Assembly: GCF_009932435.1 (NCBI RefSeq) | Contig: NZ_BJOU01000001.1 | Span: forward strand, 806,001 to 870,000 | DNA from: Gordonia crocea | Lineage (GTDB): Bacteria > Actinomycetota > Actinomycetes > Mycobacteriales > Mycobacteriaceae | Length of the DNA stretch: 64,000 nt | Direction of reading: 5' to 3' | Part shown: positions 42,134 to 52,123 of the stretch, one piece after another | How the letters are laid out: each line of letters begins with the position of its first letter | Position numbering within the stretch: the stretch's first letter is position 1 | Notes under the pieces: model-generated | Told to the model about the DNA's origin: nothing | What the model saw: only the letters and a program-made list of their open reading frames with translations | Databases searched by the model: none | Made by a program: the position numbers and the translations under genes

Positions 42134-44125
42134 ATGATCGAGCAGACTGTCCGCGCCGACGACGAGCGCGCCACCGCGGACCACAGCGAAAACCCGGTCG
42201 GCGAAAACCCGGTCGGCGAGAACCCGGTCACCCGATGGGTGTCGCTGGGTGCGTTGCTGGTCGCGACCGCGGTCGCCAATCTGTGGAACCTGTCGGCCAA
42301 CGGCTGGGGCAACTCCTTCTACTCGGCGGCGATCCAAGCCGGCTCGCAGTCGTGGAAGGCGTGGTTCTTCGGGTCGTCGGACATGGCCAACTCGATCACC
42401 GTCGACAAGCCGCCCGCCTCCCTCTGGATCCCGGCGCTGTCGGTGCGGGCCTTCGGCCTCAACAGTTGGGCGATCCTGGTCCCCGAGGCGCTCATGGGCG
42501 TGGCCTCGGTGGCCCTGCTGTATTTCTTGACCCGTCGCTACTTCGGGCATTGGCCGGCGATCCTCGCCGGCCTCGTCCTCGCCACCACTCCGGTGGCGGC
42601 GTTGATGTTCCGGTTCAACAACCCCGAGGCGCTGCTCATCCTGCTGATGATCGCCGCGGTCTGGGCCGCGTGCCGGGCGCTGGAGAGCGGGCGGATGGGC
42701 TGGTTGGTGGCCTGCGGGGCATTCGTCGGGTTCGGCTTCCTGGTCAAGCAGATGGCGGTGTTGCTGATCGTCCCGGGCATCGCGTTGGTGTACCTGTTCT
42801 GCGGTCCGCCGCGGCTGTCCCGCCGCGTCGCCGGGCTGGTTGCGGCCGGGGTGGCCGCCGTGGTGAGCGCGGGATGGTGGATCCTGACCGTCGAGCTGTG
42901 GCCGGCGTCATCGCGGCCGTACATCGGCGGTTCGGCGAGCAACTCAGTCCTCGAGCTCACCCTCGGCTACAACGGGCTGGGCCGGATCAACGGCAACGAG
43001 CGCGGGGCCGTCGTCCCCGGCGGAGCGGGCGGTGGTTATCTCCCCGGCGGACCGGGCGGTGGCCATCGGCCCGGTGGAGCGGGTGGTGGGCCGTGGGGCC
43101 AGGCCGGCCCCTGGCGGATGTTCGAGCCCGGACAGGGCGGGCAGATCGCCTGGTTGATCCCGGCCGCGCTGATTCTCGCCGTGGCCGGACTCATTCTCCT
43201 GCGCCGAGCGCCCCGCACCGACGGCCAGCGCTCCTACCTGCTCGTGTGGCTGTCGTGGCTCCTCGTCACCGGGGGCGTGTTCAGCCTGATGGCGGGCATC
43301 TTCCACAGCTACTACACCGCGGCCCTGGCACCGGCCGTCGCCGCACTCGTCGGTGCCGGATCGGCACTGCTCTGGCGGAACCGAGAACGGGTCTGGGTTC
43401 GGGCCGTTGCCGCAGCGGCGACGGTCGTCACCGCGGGATGGGCGGCGGTCCTGCTCGGCCGGTCGCCGGACTTCCTCGGTTGGCTGCGGTGGGCGGTCCT
43501 GGCCGCCGGCATCGTCGCCGCGCTCGGTCTGCTGGTCCCCCGGCGCCGCGTCGCGGTGGCCGCGGTGGCGTTGGCGCTCGTCGCCGGCTTGGCCGGGCCG
43601 GTGGCTTACATGGCGCAGACGTTGGGTACCCCGAAGTCCGGATCGATCATCAGTGCCGGCCCCGGCGACGGGGCCGGGCCGGGGGGCCGCGGCCCCGGCG
43701 GTCGAGGGCCGGGGGCTCATGGTCGCCCGCACGGGCCCGGCATGCGCGGACCGGGTGGACCCGGCGGGCTGCTCTGGGGGTCGAAACCGGATGCGGCGGT
43801 GGTCGACAAGCTGCTCGCCGATTCCGGTGACTACACCTGGGTGGCCGCCACCGTCGGGTCGAACGCGGCGTCGGGCTACCAGTTGGCCACCAACCGATCG
43901 GTTTTGCCGATCGGGGGCTTCAACGGCACCGACCCGTATCCGACGCTGGCACAGTTCCAGAAACTGGTCGCGGAGAGCAAGATTCGGTACTTCATCGGCG
44001 GTGGCGGTGGACCGGGCAGCGACGACGACCAGCCCTCGGCACAGATCTCGGCCTGGGTCGCGGAGACCTTCACCTCCGTCACGGTGGCGGGGATAACCCT
44101 CTACGACCTGACGCTGCCGAAGTAA
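42134..44125 (+). CDS. GT39-family membrane glycosyltransferase
   Basis: A 663-residue polytopic membrane protein of the PMT/ArnT-like (GT39) superfamily, which uses polyprenyl-phosphate sugars outside the membrane. About a dozen hydrophobic segments are visible. The first extracytoplasmic loop has the family pattern GNSFYSAAIQAGSQSWKAWF followed by ANSITVDKPPASLWI with the acidic residue. The N-terminus has a triple ENPVG repeat; two Gly/Pro-rich linkers (near residues 296-325 and 513-552) are low-complexity. A C-terminal soluble domain (VDKLLADSGDYTWVAATVGS) follows. Likely a mannosyl- or arabinosyl-type envelope transferase; the exact sugar is unknown. Confidence 0.82.
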   Translation: MIEQTVRADDERATADHSENPVGENPVGENPVTRWVSLGALLVATAVANLWNLSANGWGNSFYSAAIQAGSQSWKAWFFGSSDMANSITVDKPPASLWIPALSVRAFGLNSWAILVPEALMGVASVALLYFLTRRYFGHWPAILAGLVLATTPVAALMFRFNNPEALLILLMIAAVWAACRALESGRMGWLVACGAFVGFGFLVKQMAVLLIVPGIALVYLFCGPPRLSRRVAGLVAAGVAAVVSAGWWILTVELWPASSRPYIGGSASNSVLELTLGYNGLGRINGNERGAVVPGGAGGGYLPGGPGGGHRPGGAGGGPWGQAGPWRMFEPGQGGQIAWLIPAALILAVAGLILLRRAPRTDGQRSYLLVWLSWLLVTGGVFSLMAGIFHSYYTAALAPAVAALVGAGSALLWRNRERVWVRAVAAAATVVTAGWAAVLLGRSPDFLGWLRWAVLAAGIVAALGLLVPRRRVAVAAVALALVAGLAGPVAYMAQTLGTPKSGSIISAGPGDGAGPGGRGPGGRGPGAHGRPHGPGMRGPGGPGGLLWGSKPDAAVVDKLLADSGDYTWVAATVGSNAASGYQLATNRSVLPIGGFNGTDPYPTLAQFQKLVAESKIRYFIGGGGGPGSDDDQPSAQISAWVAETFTSVTVAGITLYDLTLPK

Positions 44126-44142
44126 TTGACTAGAGTTGCCGC

Positions 44143-45345
44143 GTGCCTTTGCGTTCACAACTGCGGCGGATGATCGGTCGGGACCCGGCCGAGGAGGGCC
44201 GCGCCGGCAGCAGCCTGGAGATCTTCTACGACCTCGTCTTCGTCGTCGCCTTCTCGGTCGCCTCGACCCAGCTCGCGCACTTCGTCGCCGAAGGCCACTA
44301 CCGCACCGCGACCCTCGGCTACCTGCTCGCCACCTTCTCCGCGATCTGGGCCTGGATCAACTTCGCGTGGTTCGCCTCGGCCTTCGACACCGACGACTGG
44401 CTCTTCCGGCTCCTGGCGCTGGTGCAGATGCTCGGCATCGCGATCATGGCGATCGGCATCCCCGCGGTGTTCACCTCGATCGACGCCGGCGAGCACCCGG
44501 CGATCACCGTGATGGTGATCGGTTACATCGTGATGCGCGTCGGGATGGTCGCGCAGTGGGTGCGTGCCGGCCTGTCGTCGCCGGACAGTCGGCGGACCTG
44601 CTTCACATATGCGGTGACGACGCTGGTCGCCCAGGCCGGGTGGGTCTTCCTCGCCCTGGCCCCGCTGAACCTGCGCGACACGCTGATCGGCGCCGTCATC
44701 TGTGTAGGAGTGGAGATCGGCGGCCCCTGGTACGCCGAGACCAAGGTTCAGCCGACGCCCTGGAACCCCGATCACATCGCCGAGCGCTACGCCACGCTGA
44801 CGGTCATCACGCTCGGCGAGGGCGTGGTGGGCACCGTCGCGCTGCTGCAGGCACTCATCGAGCGGACCGGGTGGAGCCAGCAGACGATCATCCTGGGGTT
44901 GACCGCCATGGGGGTCACCTTCGCCATGTGGTGGCTGTACTTCCTGCTGCCCAACGGCGAGGCGCTGCGCGAGTTCCCGCAGCGTTGCTTCGGATTCGGC
45001 TATGGGTCCATCCCGCTGCTGATGGCGTGTGCGGCGGTCGGGGCCGGGCTCCACGTCGTCGCGCTGTGGATCGAGAACGAGAGCCACATCTCCGACTTCG
45101 CTGTCGTCGGTGCACTCGCCCTCCCAGTGGGCGTCTTCAGCATCGGATTGCTGGTCATCAACGCCTACCTCACCCGCGGCCAAGAGGACGGTGCCATCCT
45201 CGGCTGGGCGGCGGTGGCCGCGGTCATCCCGCTCGTCACCGGGCTGGTCCTGGCCGGGGCGGGGCTGCCGCTGATGCTGTGTGCCGTGGTCGTGTGCCTG
45301 ACACCGGTGCTCCCGGTTCTCGTCGTCGAGACCGTCGCCGACTAG
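44143..45345 (+). CDS. Low temperature requirement protein A (LtrA) family
   Basis: A 400-residue membrane protein of the LtrA family, with about ten hydrophobic segments. The conserved family motif [20 protein letters not shown] is at residues 24-43, and [20 protein letters not shown] is also conserved. LtrA was first linked to cold growth in Listeria; its molecular role is unknown. It starts at GTG 44143 with TAGAGT 6 nt upstream, 17 bp after the GT39 stop. The purD start lies 10 bp downstream, with its -10-like TAGGCT overlapping this gene's stop. Confidence 0.87.
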   Translation: MPLRSQLRRMIGRDPAEEGRAGSSLEIFYDLVFVVAFSVASTQLAHFVAEGHYRTATLGYLLATFSAIWAWINFAWFASAFDTDDWLFRLLALVQMLGIAIMAIGIPAVFTSIDAGEHPAITVMVIGYIVMRVGMVAQWVRAGLSSPDSRRTCFTYAVTTLVAQAGWVFLALAPLNLRDTLIGAVICVGVEIGGPWYAETKVQPTPWNPDHIAERYATLTVITLGEGVVGTVALLQALIERTGWSQQTIILGLTAMGVTFAMWWLYFLLPNGEALREFPQRCFGFGYGSIPLLMACAAVGAGLHVVALWIENESHISDFAVVGALALPVGVFSIGLLVINAYLTRGQEDGAILGWAAVAAVIPLVTGLVLAGAGLPLMLCAVVVCLTPVLPVLVVETVAD

Positions 45346-45355
45346 GCTGTGGCGC

Positions 45356-46609
45356 GTGCGCGTACTCGTCATCGGCTCGGGCGGCCGTGAACACGCCCTG
45401 CTCCTCGGACTCGCAGCCGACCCCTCGGTCACCGATCTCTTCGTCGCCCCCGGTAACGCCGGGACGGCGGCGATAGCGACGAACCGCAAGGTCGACGTCA
45501 CCTCGGGTGTGGCAGTGGTGGCCCTGGCCCGTGAGGTCGAGGCCGACCTCGTCGTGATCGGGCCGGAGGTGCCGCTGGTACTCGGCGTGGCCGACGCCTT
45601 GCGCGACGCCGGGATCGCGACGTTCGGACCGAGTGCCGCGGCCGCACAGATCGAGGGTTCCAAGGCCTTCGCCAAGGAAGTCATGGCCGCGGCCGGGGTG
45701 CGCACCGCGGCAGCCGAGGTGGTCGACAACCCGGCCGACCTCGACGCCGCGCTCGACCGGTTCGGGCCGACCTGGGTGGTCAAGGACGACGGCCTGGCCG
45801 CCGGCAAGGGCGTCGTCGTGACCACCGACCGCGCCAAGGCCCGCGACCATGCCGCGGAGTGCCTGGAGGCCGGGCACCCGGTGCTGCTGGAATCCTTCCT
45901 CGACGGGCCCGAGGTGTCGTTGTTCTGCCTGGTCGACGGGGAGACGGTGGTGCCGTTGCTCCCGGCGCAGGACCACAAACGGGTGGGTGACGGCGATACC
46001 GGCCCCAACACCGGCGGGATGGGTGCCTACACGCCGCTGCCGTGGCTGCCCGCCGAAGCCGTCGACGCGATCGTCGAGGACGTCGTGAAACCCGTTGCCG
46101 CGCAGATGTGCTCGCGGGGCACCCCGTTCTCCGGCCTGCTGTACGCGGGGCTGGCGATCGGTGCCGACGGCCCGGCCGTCGTCGAGTTCAACGCCCGCTT
46201 CGGTGACCCGGAGACCCAGGCCGTGCTCGCCCTGCTGCGCTCGCCGCTGGGGGAGGCGCTGAACGCCACCGCGACCGGCACGCTCGCGCAGCTGCCGCCG
46301 TTGGAGTGGGAACCGGGCTCAGCGGTGACCGTGGTGCTGGCGGCCGAGAACTATCCCGGAACCCCGCGCACCGGTGACGTGATCGTCGGCGCCGACGGCG
46401 AGGGGGTCCGCCACGCCGGTACCGCCCTCGACGAGCAGGGGCGGATCGTGTCGTCGGGCGGGCGCGTCCTCGCCGTCGTCGGGACGGGTCCGGATCTGGC
46501 CGCGGCCCGCGATGCGGCGTACACCCGGCTGCAGGACGTGAAGCTCCCCGGCGGACATTTCCGCACCGACATCGGGCTGGCCGCCGCCGAGGGCCGCATC
46601 TCCCTCTGA
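45356..46609 (+). CDS. purD: Phosphoribosylamine-glycine ligase (GARS)
   Basis: A 417-residue ATP-grasp enzyme, second step of purine synthesis: phosphoribosylamine plus glycine plus ATP gives GAR. It has the N-terminal [17 protein letters not shown] motif, the central GKGVVVT lid and [15 protein letters not shown], and the [19 protein letters not shown] signature. The C-terminal domain ends [18 protein letters not shown]. The start is GTG 45356 with TAGGCT 7 nt upstream. Immediately after the stop comes repeat array D. Confidence 0.96.
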   Translation: MRVLVIGSGGREHALLLGLAADPSVTDLFVAPGNAGTAAIATNRKVDVTSGVAVVALAREVEADLVVIGPEVPLVLGVADALRDAGIATFGPSAAAAQIEGSKAFAKEVMAAAGVRTAAAEVVDNPADLDAALDRFGPTWVVKDDGLAAGKGVVVTTDRAKARDHAAECLEAGHPVLLESFLDGPEVSLFCLVDGETVVPLLPAQDHKRVGDGDTGPNTGGMGAYTPLPWLPAEAVDAIVEDVVKPVAAQMCSRGTPFSGLLYAGLAIGADGPAVVEFNARFGDPETQAVLALLRSPLGEALNATATGTLAQLPPLEWEPGSAVTVVLAAENYPGTPRTGDVIVGADGEGVRHAGTALDEQGRIVSSGGRVLAVVGTGPDLAAARDAAYTRLQDVKLPGGHFRTDIGLAAAEGRISL

Positions 46610-46752
46610 CGCCGACTGGGTCCTTATCTCCGCCGACTGGGCCCTTATTTCCGCCGACTGGGCCCTCGATTCCGCCGACTGGGCCCTCGATCCCGCCGAC
46701 TGGACCCTTATTTCCGTCGAGTGGGCCCTCGATCTCGTCGAGTGGGTCCTCA
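46610..46752 (+). repeat. 21-bp tandem array D (seven units) directly after purD
   Basis: Cores at 46618 (GGGTCC), 46639, 46660, 46681, 46702 (GGACCC), 46723 and 46744 (GGGTCC), all exactly 21 bp apart. The first core starts 8 nt after the purD stop, in the orientation of purD. Units read CGCCGACTGGGCCCT near purD and CGTCGAGTGGGCCCT at the far end. The last unit overlaps the stop codon (TCA, 46750-46752) of the convergent esterase gene, so the array fills the whole gap. Confidence 0.95.
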
Positions 46753-47718
46753 GCGCGCGAGGTTGCGGCCCAGGAACTGCACGTGGTCGGGCAGCATGCT
46801 GCGCCAGTACCGGTTGGTGTGACCACCCGCAGTGGCCGAGAAGGCCGCCGGCGGGTGCAACTCCGCGGCCCATTGGCGCGTGTAGGTGAAGAACTGGTCG
46901 CTGGTGCCGATCGTGATCATCGTCGGGATCTTGGCGAAGGCCTTCTGCTGTCCGTACAGCGAGCTCGCCTGGTAGTCCTCGAAGGAGTCGAAGGCGCGCG
47001 GCGGGTAGACGTGGGGGTCGGCCCACAGGGCCGGCGAGCTCACCGAGACCGCCGCCACCCGGGGAGCGCCGACCAGCGACGCGAGGCGCAGCGCGCCGTA
47101 CCCGCCCATCGACCACCCGTACAACCCGATCCGCTCGGTCGACAGGTTCAACTGGGGGTTGCCGGCCAGCATCGGCAGGAATTCGTCGAGGACCATCGCG
47201 CCGGCGTCGGCCCCGTTGGCGCGGCGGTGCCAATAGTTCGTGCTTCCGTCCACGGCGGCCAGGGCGAACGGCGGGTTGCCGTCCTCGACATAGGCCTGCA
47301 GGACGTTCTGCATCTGGAGCTTGCGGTTGAAGATGGTCCGCTCGTTGGTGTTGAGCGCATGGAGGACGACGACGACGGGCAGTTTGCCGGTCACCCCGTT
47401 CGGCCGCGCGACCGCCCAACGGGTGTGGCGGCCGAGCATCTTCGCCGACGCGAACGAGCCGGTGATGAGCGGCGGTCCGGGAACCGGGCGCGAGTCTTGC
47501 GTCTCGGTGGGCAGCACGTCGTCGGCCTGCGACTGGTCGTCGAGATTGTGCTCGGCGGCGGCCGGTTTGGTGCGTTCGGACGAGGAGCAGGCAGCGAGTC
47601 CGGCCAGTGCGGCGATGCTCACGCCGCCGACGAGGGCGGTGCGCCGCGACAGCAGTCGGCCGTCGGTGTCTTCACATGCGGCCGATTGCTGTTCTGGGGT
47701 GGGGGAACTCGTTGTCAT
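46750..47718 (-). CDS. Lipoprotein esterase (alpha/beta hydrolase)
   Basis: A 322-residue protein. A twin-Arg-like signal (LLSRRTALVGGVSIAALAGL) ends in the lipobox LAAC, so it is probably exported folded and lipid-anchored. The hydrolase domain (about residues 95-322) has VVVLHALNTNE (oxyanion side), the nucleophile elbow GLYGWSMGGYGALR and a C-terminal SATAGGHTNRYWRSML with the likely catalytic His; the acid is probably Asp in GTSDQFF. It resembles the esterase D/mycolyltransferase-like S-formyl hydrolases and occupies the same place, after purD, as a mycobacterial extracellular esterase (Rv0774c, as I recall). Confidence 0.83.
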   Translation of the reverse strand: MTTSSPTPEQQSAACEDTDGRLLSRRTALVGGVSIAALAGLAACSSSERTKPAAAEHNLDDQSQADDVLPTETQDSRPVPGPPLITGSFASAKMLGRHTRWAVARPNGVTGKLPVVVVLHALNTNERTIFNRKLQMQNVLQAYVEDGNPPFALAAVDGSTNYWHRRANGADAGAMVLDEFLPMLAGNPQLNLSTERIGLYGWSMGGYGALRLASLVGAPRVAAVSVSSPALWADPHVYPPRAFDSFEDYQASSLYGQQKAFAKIPTMITIGTSDQFFTYTRQWAAELHPPAAFSATAGGHTNRYWRSMLPDHVQFLGRNLAR

Positions 47719-47850
47719 CTCGAGTGCAGATACTACGTGGGCATGCTGACAGCGCGATGAGTACGCGCCGGTCGGGAAAGAAGTGACAGATGGGGCGGTC
47801 GGGCGGTTGGGGGCGTTTGCGCCGAGTGGGCGCTCGCTAGACTGTGTGCC

Positions 47851-49494
47851 GTGAAAGCGAACCACATCGTCACCAACCAGGTCCCTCCGCTGGAGGGCTA
47901 CGACGTCGCCAACTACCCGGTGCTCACCGAGTACCTGGACCGGGTCGGTGCCGGCGAATCGCTGCCCGATCTGCACGAACTCGGGCAGATGGCCGGGTCG
48001 GCCGAGTGGATCACCGTGGGTGACCTGGCCGAAGAACACCCGCCGGTCCTGGAAACCCACGACCGCTACGGGAACCGGATCGACCTGGTGCGCTACGACC
48101 CGTCGTATCACCGGCTGATGGACAACGCGGTGTCGCACGGTCTGGCCGGACGGCCGTGGGCCCTCGACGACCCGCACGCCCACCTGGTGCGATCGGCGAA
48201 GTTCAGTGTGTGGACCGCCGTCGACGCCGGCCACGGCTGTCCGATCTCGATGACCTACGCCGTCATCCCGGCGCTGCGCCACAACCCCGACCTCGCCGCG
48301 CGCTATGAGGCGGGCCTGACGTCGCTGGAGTACCAGCCCGAACTGACCGTCCCGACCGCGAAGCGCGGGCTCATCGCCGGCATGTCGATGACCGAGAAGC
48401 AGGGGGGATCCGACGTCCGGGCCAATACAACGACGGCCGTCGCCCAGGCCGACGGCAGCTACCTGATCACCGGTCACAAGTGGTTCACGTCGGCGCCGAA
48501 CTCGGATCTGCTGCTCGTGCTGGCGCAAACCTCGGATGGTGGTTCGGCCGACGGCGTCTCGTGCTTCTTCGTCCCGCGGATCCTGCCCGACGGGTCGCGC
48601 AACAACATCTTCCTCCAGCGCCTCAAGGACAAGCTGGGCAACCATTCCAACGCGAGCAGCGAGGTCGAGTACCACGACGCGGTCGGGTGGATGGTCGGCG
48701 AGCCCGGCCGCGGGGTGCGCACCATTATCGAGATGGTCAACATGACCCGTCTCGACTGCGCCACCGCGTCGGCGGCCGTCATGCGCAACGGCACCACCGC
48801 CGCGGCGCACCACGCCGCCTACCGCAGCGCGTTCGGCGCCAAGCTCGTCGACCAGCCGCTCATGCGCAACGTGCTGGCCGATCTCCACGTCGAGGCGGAG
48901 GCCGCGACCCTCACCGCGCTGTGGCTCGCCGACCTCACCGACCGCGCCCTCGCCGACGAGCGGTCGGCCCAGTTGCGGCGCATCAGCCTGGCGGTCAGCA
49001 AGTACTTCATCTGCAAGCGCGCACCGATGCATGCCGCCGAGGCGTTGGAGTGCCTGGGCGGCAACGGCTACGTCGAGGACTCGCGGATGCCGCGGCTGTT
49101 CCGCGAGTCGCCGCTGATGTCGATCTGGGAGGGCTCGGGCAACGTGGCGGCCCTGGACACACTGCGGGCGATCGGCCGGGAACCGCAGACACTGGCCGTC
49201 TTCTTCGACGAGCTCGACGCGGCCACGGGGTCCGACCAGGCTTATGACGACGCGGTCGCCGCGGTCAAGAACGCCTTCACCGACACCGACGCACTGGAGT
49301 ACCGCGCCCGCCACCTCGTCGGGCAGATGGCGACGCTGCTGTCGGCGTCGCTGCTCATCCGATACGGCCACCCGGCCGTCTCCGACGCCTACGTCCACAG
49401 CCGTCTCGACGGTTCGTGGGGCTCGGTATACGGGACGTTGGGCGCCGGCGTCGACACCGCGACGCTGATCGCGCGGGCGACCCCCAAGCTCTAG
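47851..49494 (+). CDS. aidB: AidB-type acyl-CoA dehydrogenase
   Basis: A 547-residue flavoprotein. The flavin and acyl-CoA dehydrogenase motifs GMSMTEKQGGSDVRANTT, GHKWFTSAPNSD, LSCFFVPR-like VSCFFVPRILPDG, RLKDKLGNHSNASSEVEYHD and ECLGGNGYVEDS match Escherichia coli AidB closely from memory, including the extra N-terminal domain (VPPLEGYDVANYPVL). AidB binds DNA and FAD and protects against alkylation damage; it also has weak isovaleryl-CoA dehydrogenase activity. The start is GTG 47851 with TAGACT 7 nt upstream. It is divergent from the esterase gene. Confidence 0.85.
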   Translation: MKANHIVTNQVPPLEGYDVANYPVLTEYLDRVGAGESLPDLHELGQMAGSAEWITVGDLAEEHPPVLETHDRYGNRIDLVRYDPSYHRLMDNAVSHGLAGRPWALDDPHAHLVRSAKFSVWTAVDAGHGCPISMTYAVIPALRHNPDLAARYEAGLTSLEYQPELTVPTAKRGLIAGMSMTEKQGGSDVRANTTTAVAQADGSYLITGHKWFTSAPNSDLLLVLAQTSDGGSADGVSCFFVPRILPDGSRNNIFLQRLKDKLGNHSNASSEVEYHDAVGWMVGEPGRGVRTIIEMVNMTRLDCATASAAVMRNGTTAAAHHAAYRSAFGAKLVDQPLMRNVLADLHVEAEAATLTALWLADLTDRALADERSAQLRRISLAVSKYFICKRAPMHAAEALECLGGNGYVEDSRMPRLFRESPLMSIWEGSGNVAALDTLRAIGREPQTLAVFFDELDAATGSDQAYDDAVAAVKNAFTDTDALEYRARHLVGQMATLLSASLLIRYGHPAVSDAYVHSRLDGSWGSVYGTLGAGVDTATLIARATPKL

Positions 49495-49555
49495 AGCGCC
49501 TCGTCGCCGGTGATGGTGGGTTAGCCTTGGGCAACCCCGGGAGGAAGGGATCGGA

Positions 49556-49966
49556 GTGGGAAAGACAGTTATCCCGACGACGATGGTGGTGGGAGCGGCA
49601 GCGGCGGTACTCGCCGGCGCGCTCACCGGCATCGGCGCCGCAACGGCCAATGCAGTGCCCAGTGGACGGGTGGATCCGGGGGTGGGCTTCTCGTCGAACG
49701 CCTACGGCACCGGGTGCAGCTACTCGATGACGGTGCCGGTCAACGCGTCGGGCAAGGTCACCTTCTGGGAGAAGAAGCCCGGCAAGTATCCGCCGCTGTT
49801 CATCGGGGCGGCCCGCGCCCAGGGGGCGACGGCGGCGGTGACGTGGGTCCCGCAGCGCGAGGGCATCCGCCAGGTCTACGCGGTCCAGAACGGTAAGCGG
49901 TCGAATTACACCATCGCGCGGGTGCACCGGGGCTACGGCACCGCAGGATTCTGTTTCGCGCTGTAG
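49556..49966 (+). CDS. Small secreted protein of unknown function
   Basis: A 136-residue protein with a signal peptide ([28 protein letters not shown], cleaved near residue 33). The mature 100 residues contain two Cys that could pair (TGCSYSMTV and GFCFAL) and an Ig-like or beta-sandwich pattern (NASGKVTFWEKKPG, then AAVTWVPQREGIRQVYAVQN). The start is GTG 49556 after a strong GGAGGAAGGG site. It resembles many short exported actinobacterial proteins without known function. The TetR gene follows on the same strand. Confidence 0.72.
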   Translation: MGKTVIPTTMVVGAAAAVLAGALTGIGAATANAVPSGRVDPGVGFSSNAYGTGCSYSMTVPVNASGKVTFWEKKPGKYPPLFIGAARAQGATAAVTWVPQREGIRQVYAVQNGKRSNYTIARVHRGYGTAGFCFAL

Positions 49967-50049
49967 CGCGCCGCCCCGCGACCTGTGGGTAGCCCTTGAG
50001 GTCGCCCAAACCGCCACGGCACGCGGTGTCACTTTGGCACGATGCTGGC

Positions 50050-50676
50050 ATGGCCGCCGCAACCCCCAAAGGTCAGGCGCGCCGCCAACTCCTCGCGGAG
50101 GCGGCCGGCGCCCTGCTGATGAAGCACGGCCCCGACGCGGTGCGCCACCGCGCGGTCGCCGAGCTGGCGGGGCTGCCGTTGGCGTCGACGACGTACTACT
50201 TCTCCTCGCTCACCGACCTGCTGGCGGCCGCGGTGGAACGCACCTGCGAGATCGACGCGCAGGAGATGACCGAGCGGTGCGCCGCGTTGCCCGCGCAGTC
50301 CCGCGACGCCCGGGACACCGCCGCCGCCCTCGCCCGGGTCTTCGTCGGTGAGGAGCCCGTGTCGTCGCAGTTGGCGGCGCGCTACGAACTGTTCGTGCTG
50401 GCCGCCCGCCACCCGGAGTTTGCGGAGATGATCAGCCACCGGCAGGACCGGGTCTCCGAGATCGCCGCCGAGGTCCTGGACAAGTCGCGTCGGCACAGTG
50501 CCCCGGCGGGCGTCCACAAGTTGATCGCCTTGGAGAACGGCGCGCTGCTGGAGTCGCTCGCGGCCGACGGCCAGACCCACGGCGATCCGGTCAGCGCGGT
50601 CGCCGACGCCGTCGTCGACGTCGTCGACGTCCTGGCACCGGCCCTGCCGCAGATGGTCGGGTCGAGCGGCAACTAA
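50050..50676 (+). CDS. TetR-family transcriptional regulator
   Basis: A 208-residue regulator with an N-terminal TetR helix-turn-helix (RRQLLAEAAGALLMKHGPDA, then VAELAGLPLASTTYYFSSLT, residues about 11-57) and a helical ligand domain. It starts at ATG 50050. The purB start lies 9 bp downstream, and the purB -10-like TAAACT overlaps the stop. A TetR gene precedes purB in mycobacteria too. The target and ligand are unknown. Confidence 0.85.
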   Translation: MAAATPKGQARRQLLAEAAGALLMKHGPDAVRHRAVAELAGLPLASTTYYFSSLTDLLAAAVERTCEIDAQEMTERCAALPAQSRDARDTAAALARVFVGEEPVSSQLAARYELFVLAARHPEFAEMISHRQDRVSEIAAEVLDKSRRHSAPAGVHKLIALENGALLESLAADGQTHGDPVSAVADAVVDVVDVLAPALPQMVGSSGN

Positions 50677-50685
50677 ACTGGCCGC

Positions 50686-52113
50686 GTGGCCAAACCTCAG
50701 ATTGCCAATGTCCTTGCCGGTCGCTACGCGTCGGCAGAGCTCGCCGACATCTGGTCCCCGCGCACCAAGATCATCGCCGAGCGACAGCTGTGGATCGCGG
50801 TCATGCGGGCACAGAAGGAACTGGGGATCGACATCCCCGACGGGGTGATCGAGGACTACGAGAAGGTCGTCGACCAGGTCGACCTGGACTCGATCGCCGA
50901 CCGTGAGCGCGTCACCCGGCACGACGTCAAAGCGCGCATCGAGGAGTTCAACGCGCTCGCCGGCCACGAGCACATCCACAAGGGGATGACCAGCCGCGAC
51001 CTCACCGAGAACGTGGAGCAGCTGCAGATCCTGCAGTCGCTACACCACGTGCACGCGCACGGCGTCGCGATGCTGGCCCGGATCGCCGACCGGGCGGGTC
51101 AGTACTCCTCGTTGGTGATGGCCGGACGCAGCCACAACGTCGCCGCCCAGGCGACGACGCTGGGCAAGCGGTTCGCCAGTGCCGCCGACGAGCTGATGAT
51201 CGCGCTCACCCGCCTCGAGGAACTCATCGCCCGCTACCCGCTGCGCGGCATCAAGGGGCCGATGGGGACCGCCCAGGACATGCTGGACCTGCTCGACGGG
51301 GATGCGGCCAAACTGGCGCGCCTCGAGGATCTCGTCGCCACGCATCTCGGCTTCTCGTCGGCGCTGACCTCGGTGGGCCAGATCTACCCCCGATCACTCG
51401 ACCACGACGTGGTGTCGGCGCTGGTCCAGACCGCGGCCGCCCCGTCGTCGCTGGCCACGACCATCCGGCTGATGGCCGGCCACGAGTTGGTGACCGAGGG
51501 GTTCCAGCCCGGCCAGGTCGGGTCGTCGGCGATGCCGCACAAGATGAACACCCGCTCCTGCGAGCGGGTCAACGGGCTCGCCGTCGTGCTGCGCGGCTAC
51601 GGGTCGATGGCCGCGGAGCTGGCGGGGGCCCAGTGGAACGAGGGCGACGTCTTCTGTTCGGTGGTCCGCCGGGTCGCCCTCCCGGATGCCTTCTTCGCGA
51701 TCGACGGCCTGATGGAGACGTTCCTGACCGTGCTCGCCGAGTTCGGCGCCTATCCGGCGGTGATCAACAACGAACTCGACCGGTACCTGCCCTTCCTGGC
51801 GACGACGAAGGTGCTGATGGCCTCGGTCCGCGCCGGGGTGGGCCGGGAGACCGCACACGAGGCGATCAAGGAGAACGCCGTGGCCGTCGCCCTCGCCATG
51901 CGCGAGCAGGGGGCCGCGCCGGATCTGCTCGACCGCCTCGCCGCCGATGAGCGGATCCCCCTCGACCGGGCCGGCCTCGACGCGGCCCTCGCCGACAAGG
52001 CCGCCTTCACCGGTGCCGCCCAGGCGCAGGTGGCCGAGGTCCTCGCCGCCGTCGAACAGGTCGTGGCGCGGTATCCGGACGCGGCGGCGTACGCGCCCGC
52101 GCCGATTCTGTGA
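50686..52113 (+). CDS. purB: Adenylosuccinate lyase
   Basis: A 475-residue fumarase-superfamily lyase acting twice in purine synthesis: SAICAR to AICAR and adenylosuccinate to AMP, each with release of fumarate. The signature loop GSSAMPHKMNTRSCERVNGL with the catalytic Ser is intact, as are HKGMTSRDLTENVEQLQ and GRSHNVAAQATTLGKRF. The start is GTG 50686, with TAAACT 6 nt upstream. The convergent CHAD gene ends 10 bp after its stop. Confidence 0.95.
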   Translation: MAKPQIANVLAGRYASAELADIWSPRTKIIAERQLWIAVMRAQKELGIDIPDGVIEDYEKVVDQVDLDSIADRERVTRHDVKARIEEFNALAGHEHIHKGMTSRDLTENVEQLQILQSLHHVHAHGVAMLARIADRAGQYSSLVMAGRSHNVAAQATTLGKRFASAADELMIALTRLEELIARYPLRGIKGPMGTAQDMLDLLDGDAAKLARLEDLVATHLGFSSALTSVGQIYPRSLDHDVVSALVQTAAAPSSLATTIRLMAGHELVTEGFQPGQVGSSAMPHKMNTRSCERVNGLAVVLRGYGSMAAELAGAQWNEGDVFCSVVRRVALPDAFFAIDGLMETFLTVLAEFGAYPAVINNELDRYLPFLATTKVLMASVRAGVGRETAHEAIKENAVAVALAMREQGAAPDLLDRLAADERIPLDRAGLDAALADKAAFTGAAQAQVAEVLAAVEQVVARYPDAAAYAPAPIL

Positions 52114-52123
52114 TCGGCTCCCG

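Noticed and set aside
42180..42230. Triple ENPVG-coding repeat at the start of the GT39 gene as a regulatory element
   Set aside because: Three 15-bp in-frame units in a disordered cytosolic N-terminus are best seen as simple coding slippage.
47815..47836. A solitary copy of the 21-bp unit before the AidB-type gene
   Set aside because: CGCCGAGTGGGCGCTCG differs at one core base from the array unit and sits before a leaderless-type promoter as in array E, but a single copy in this GC-rich sequence could be chance.
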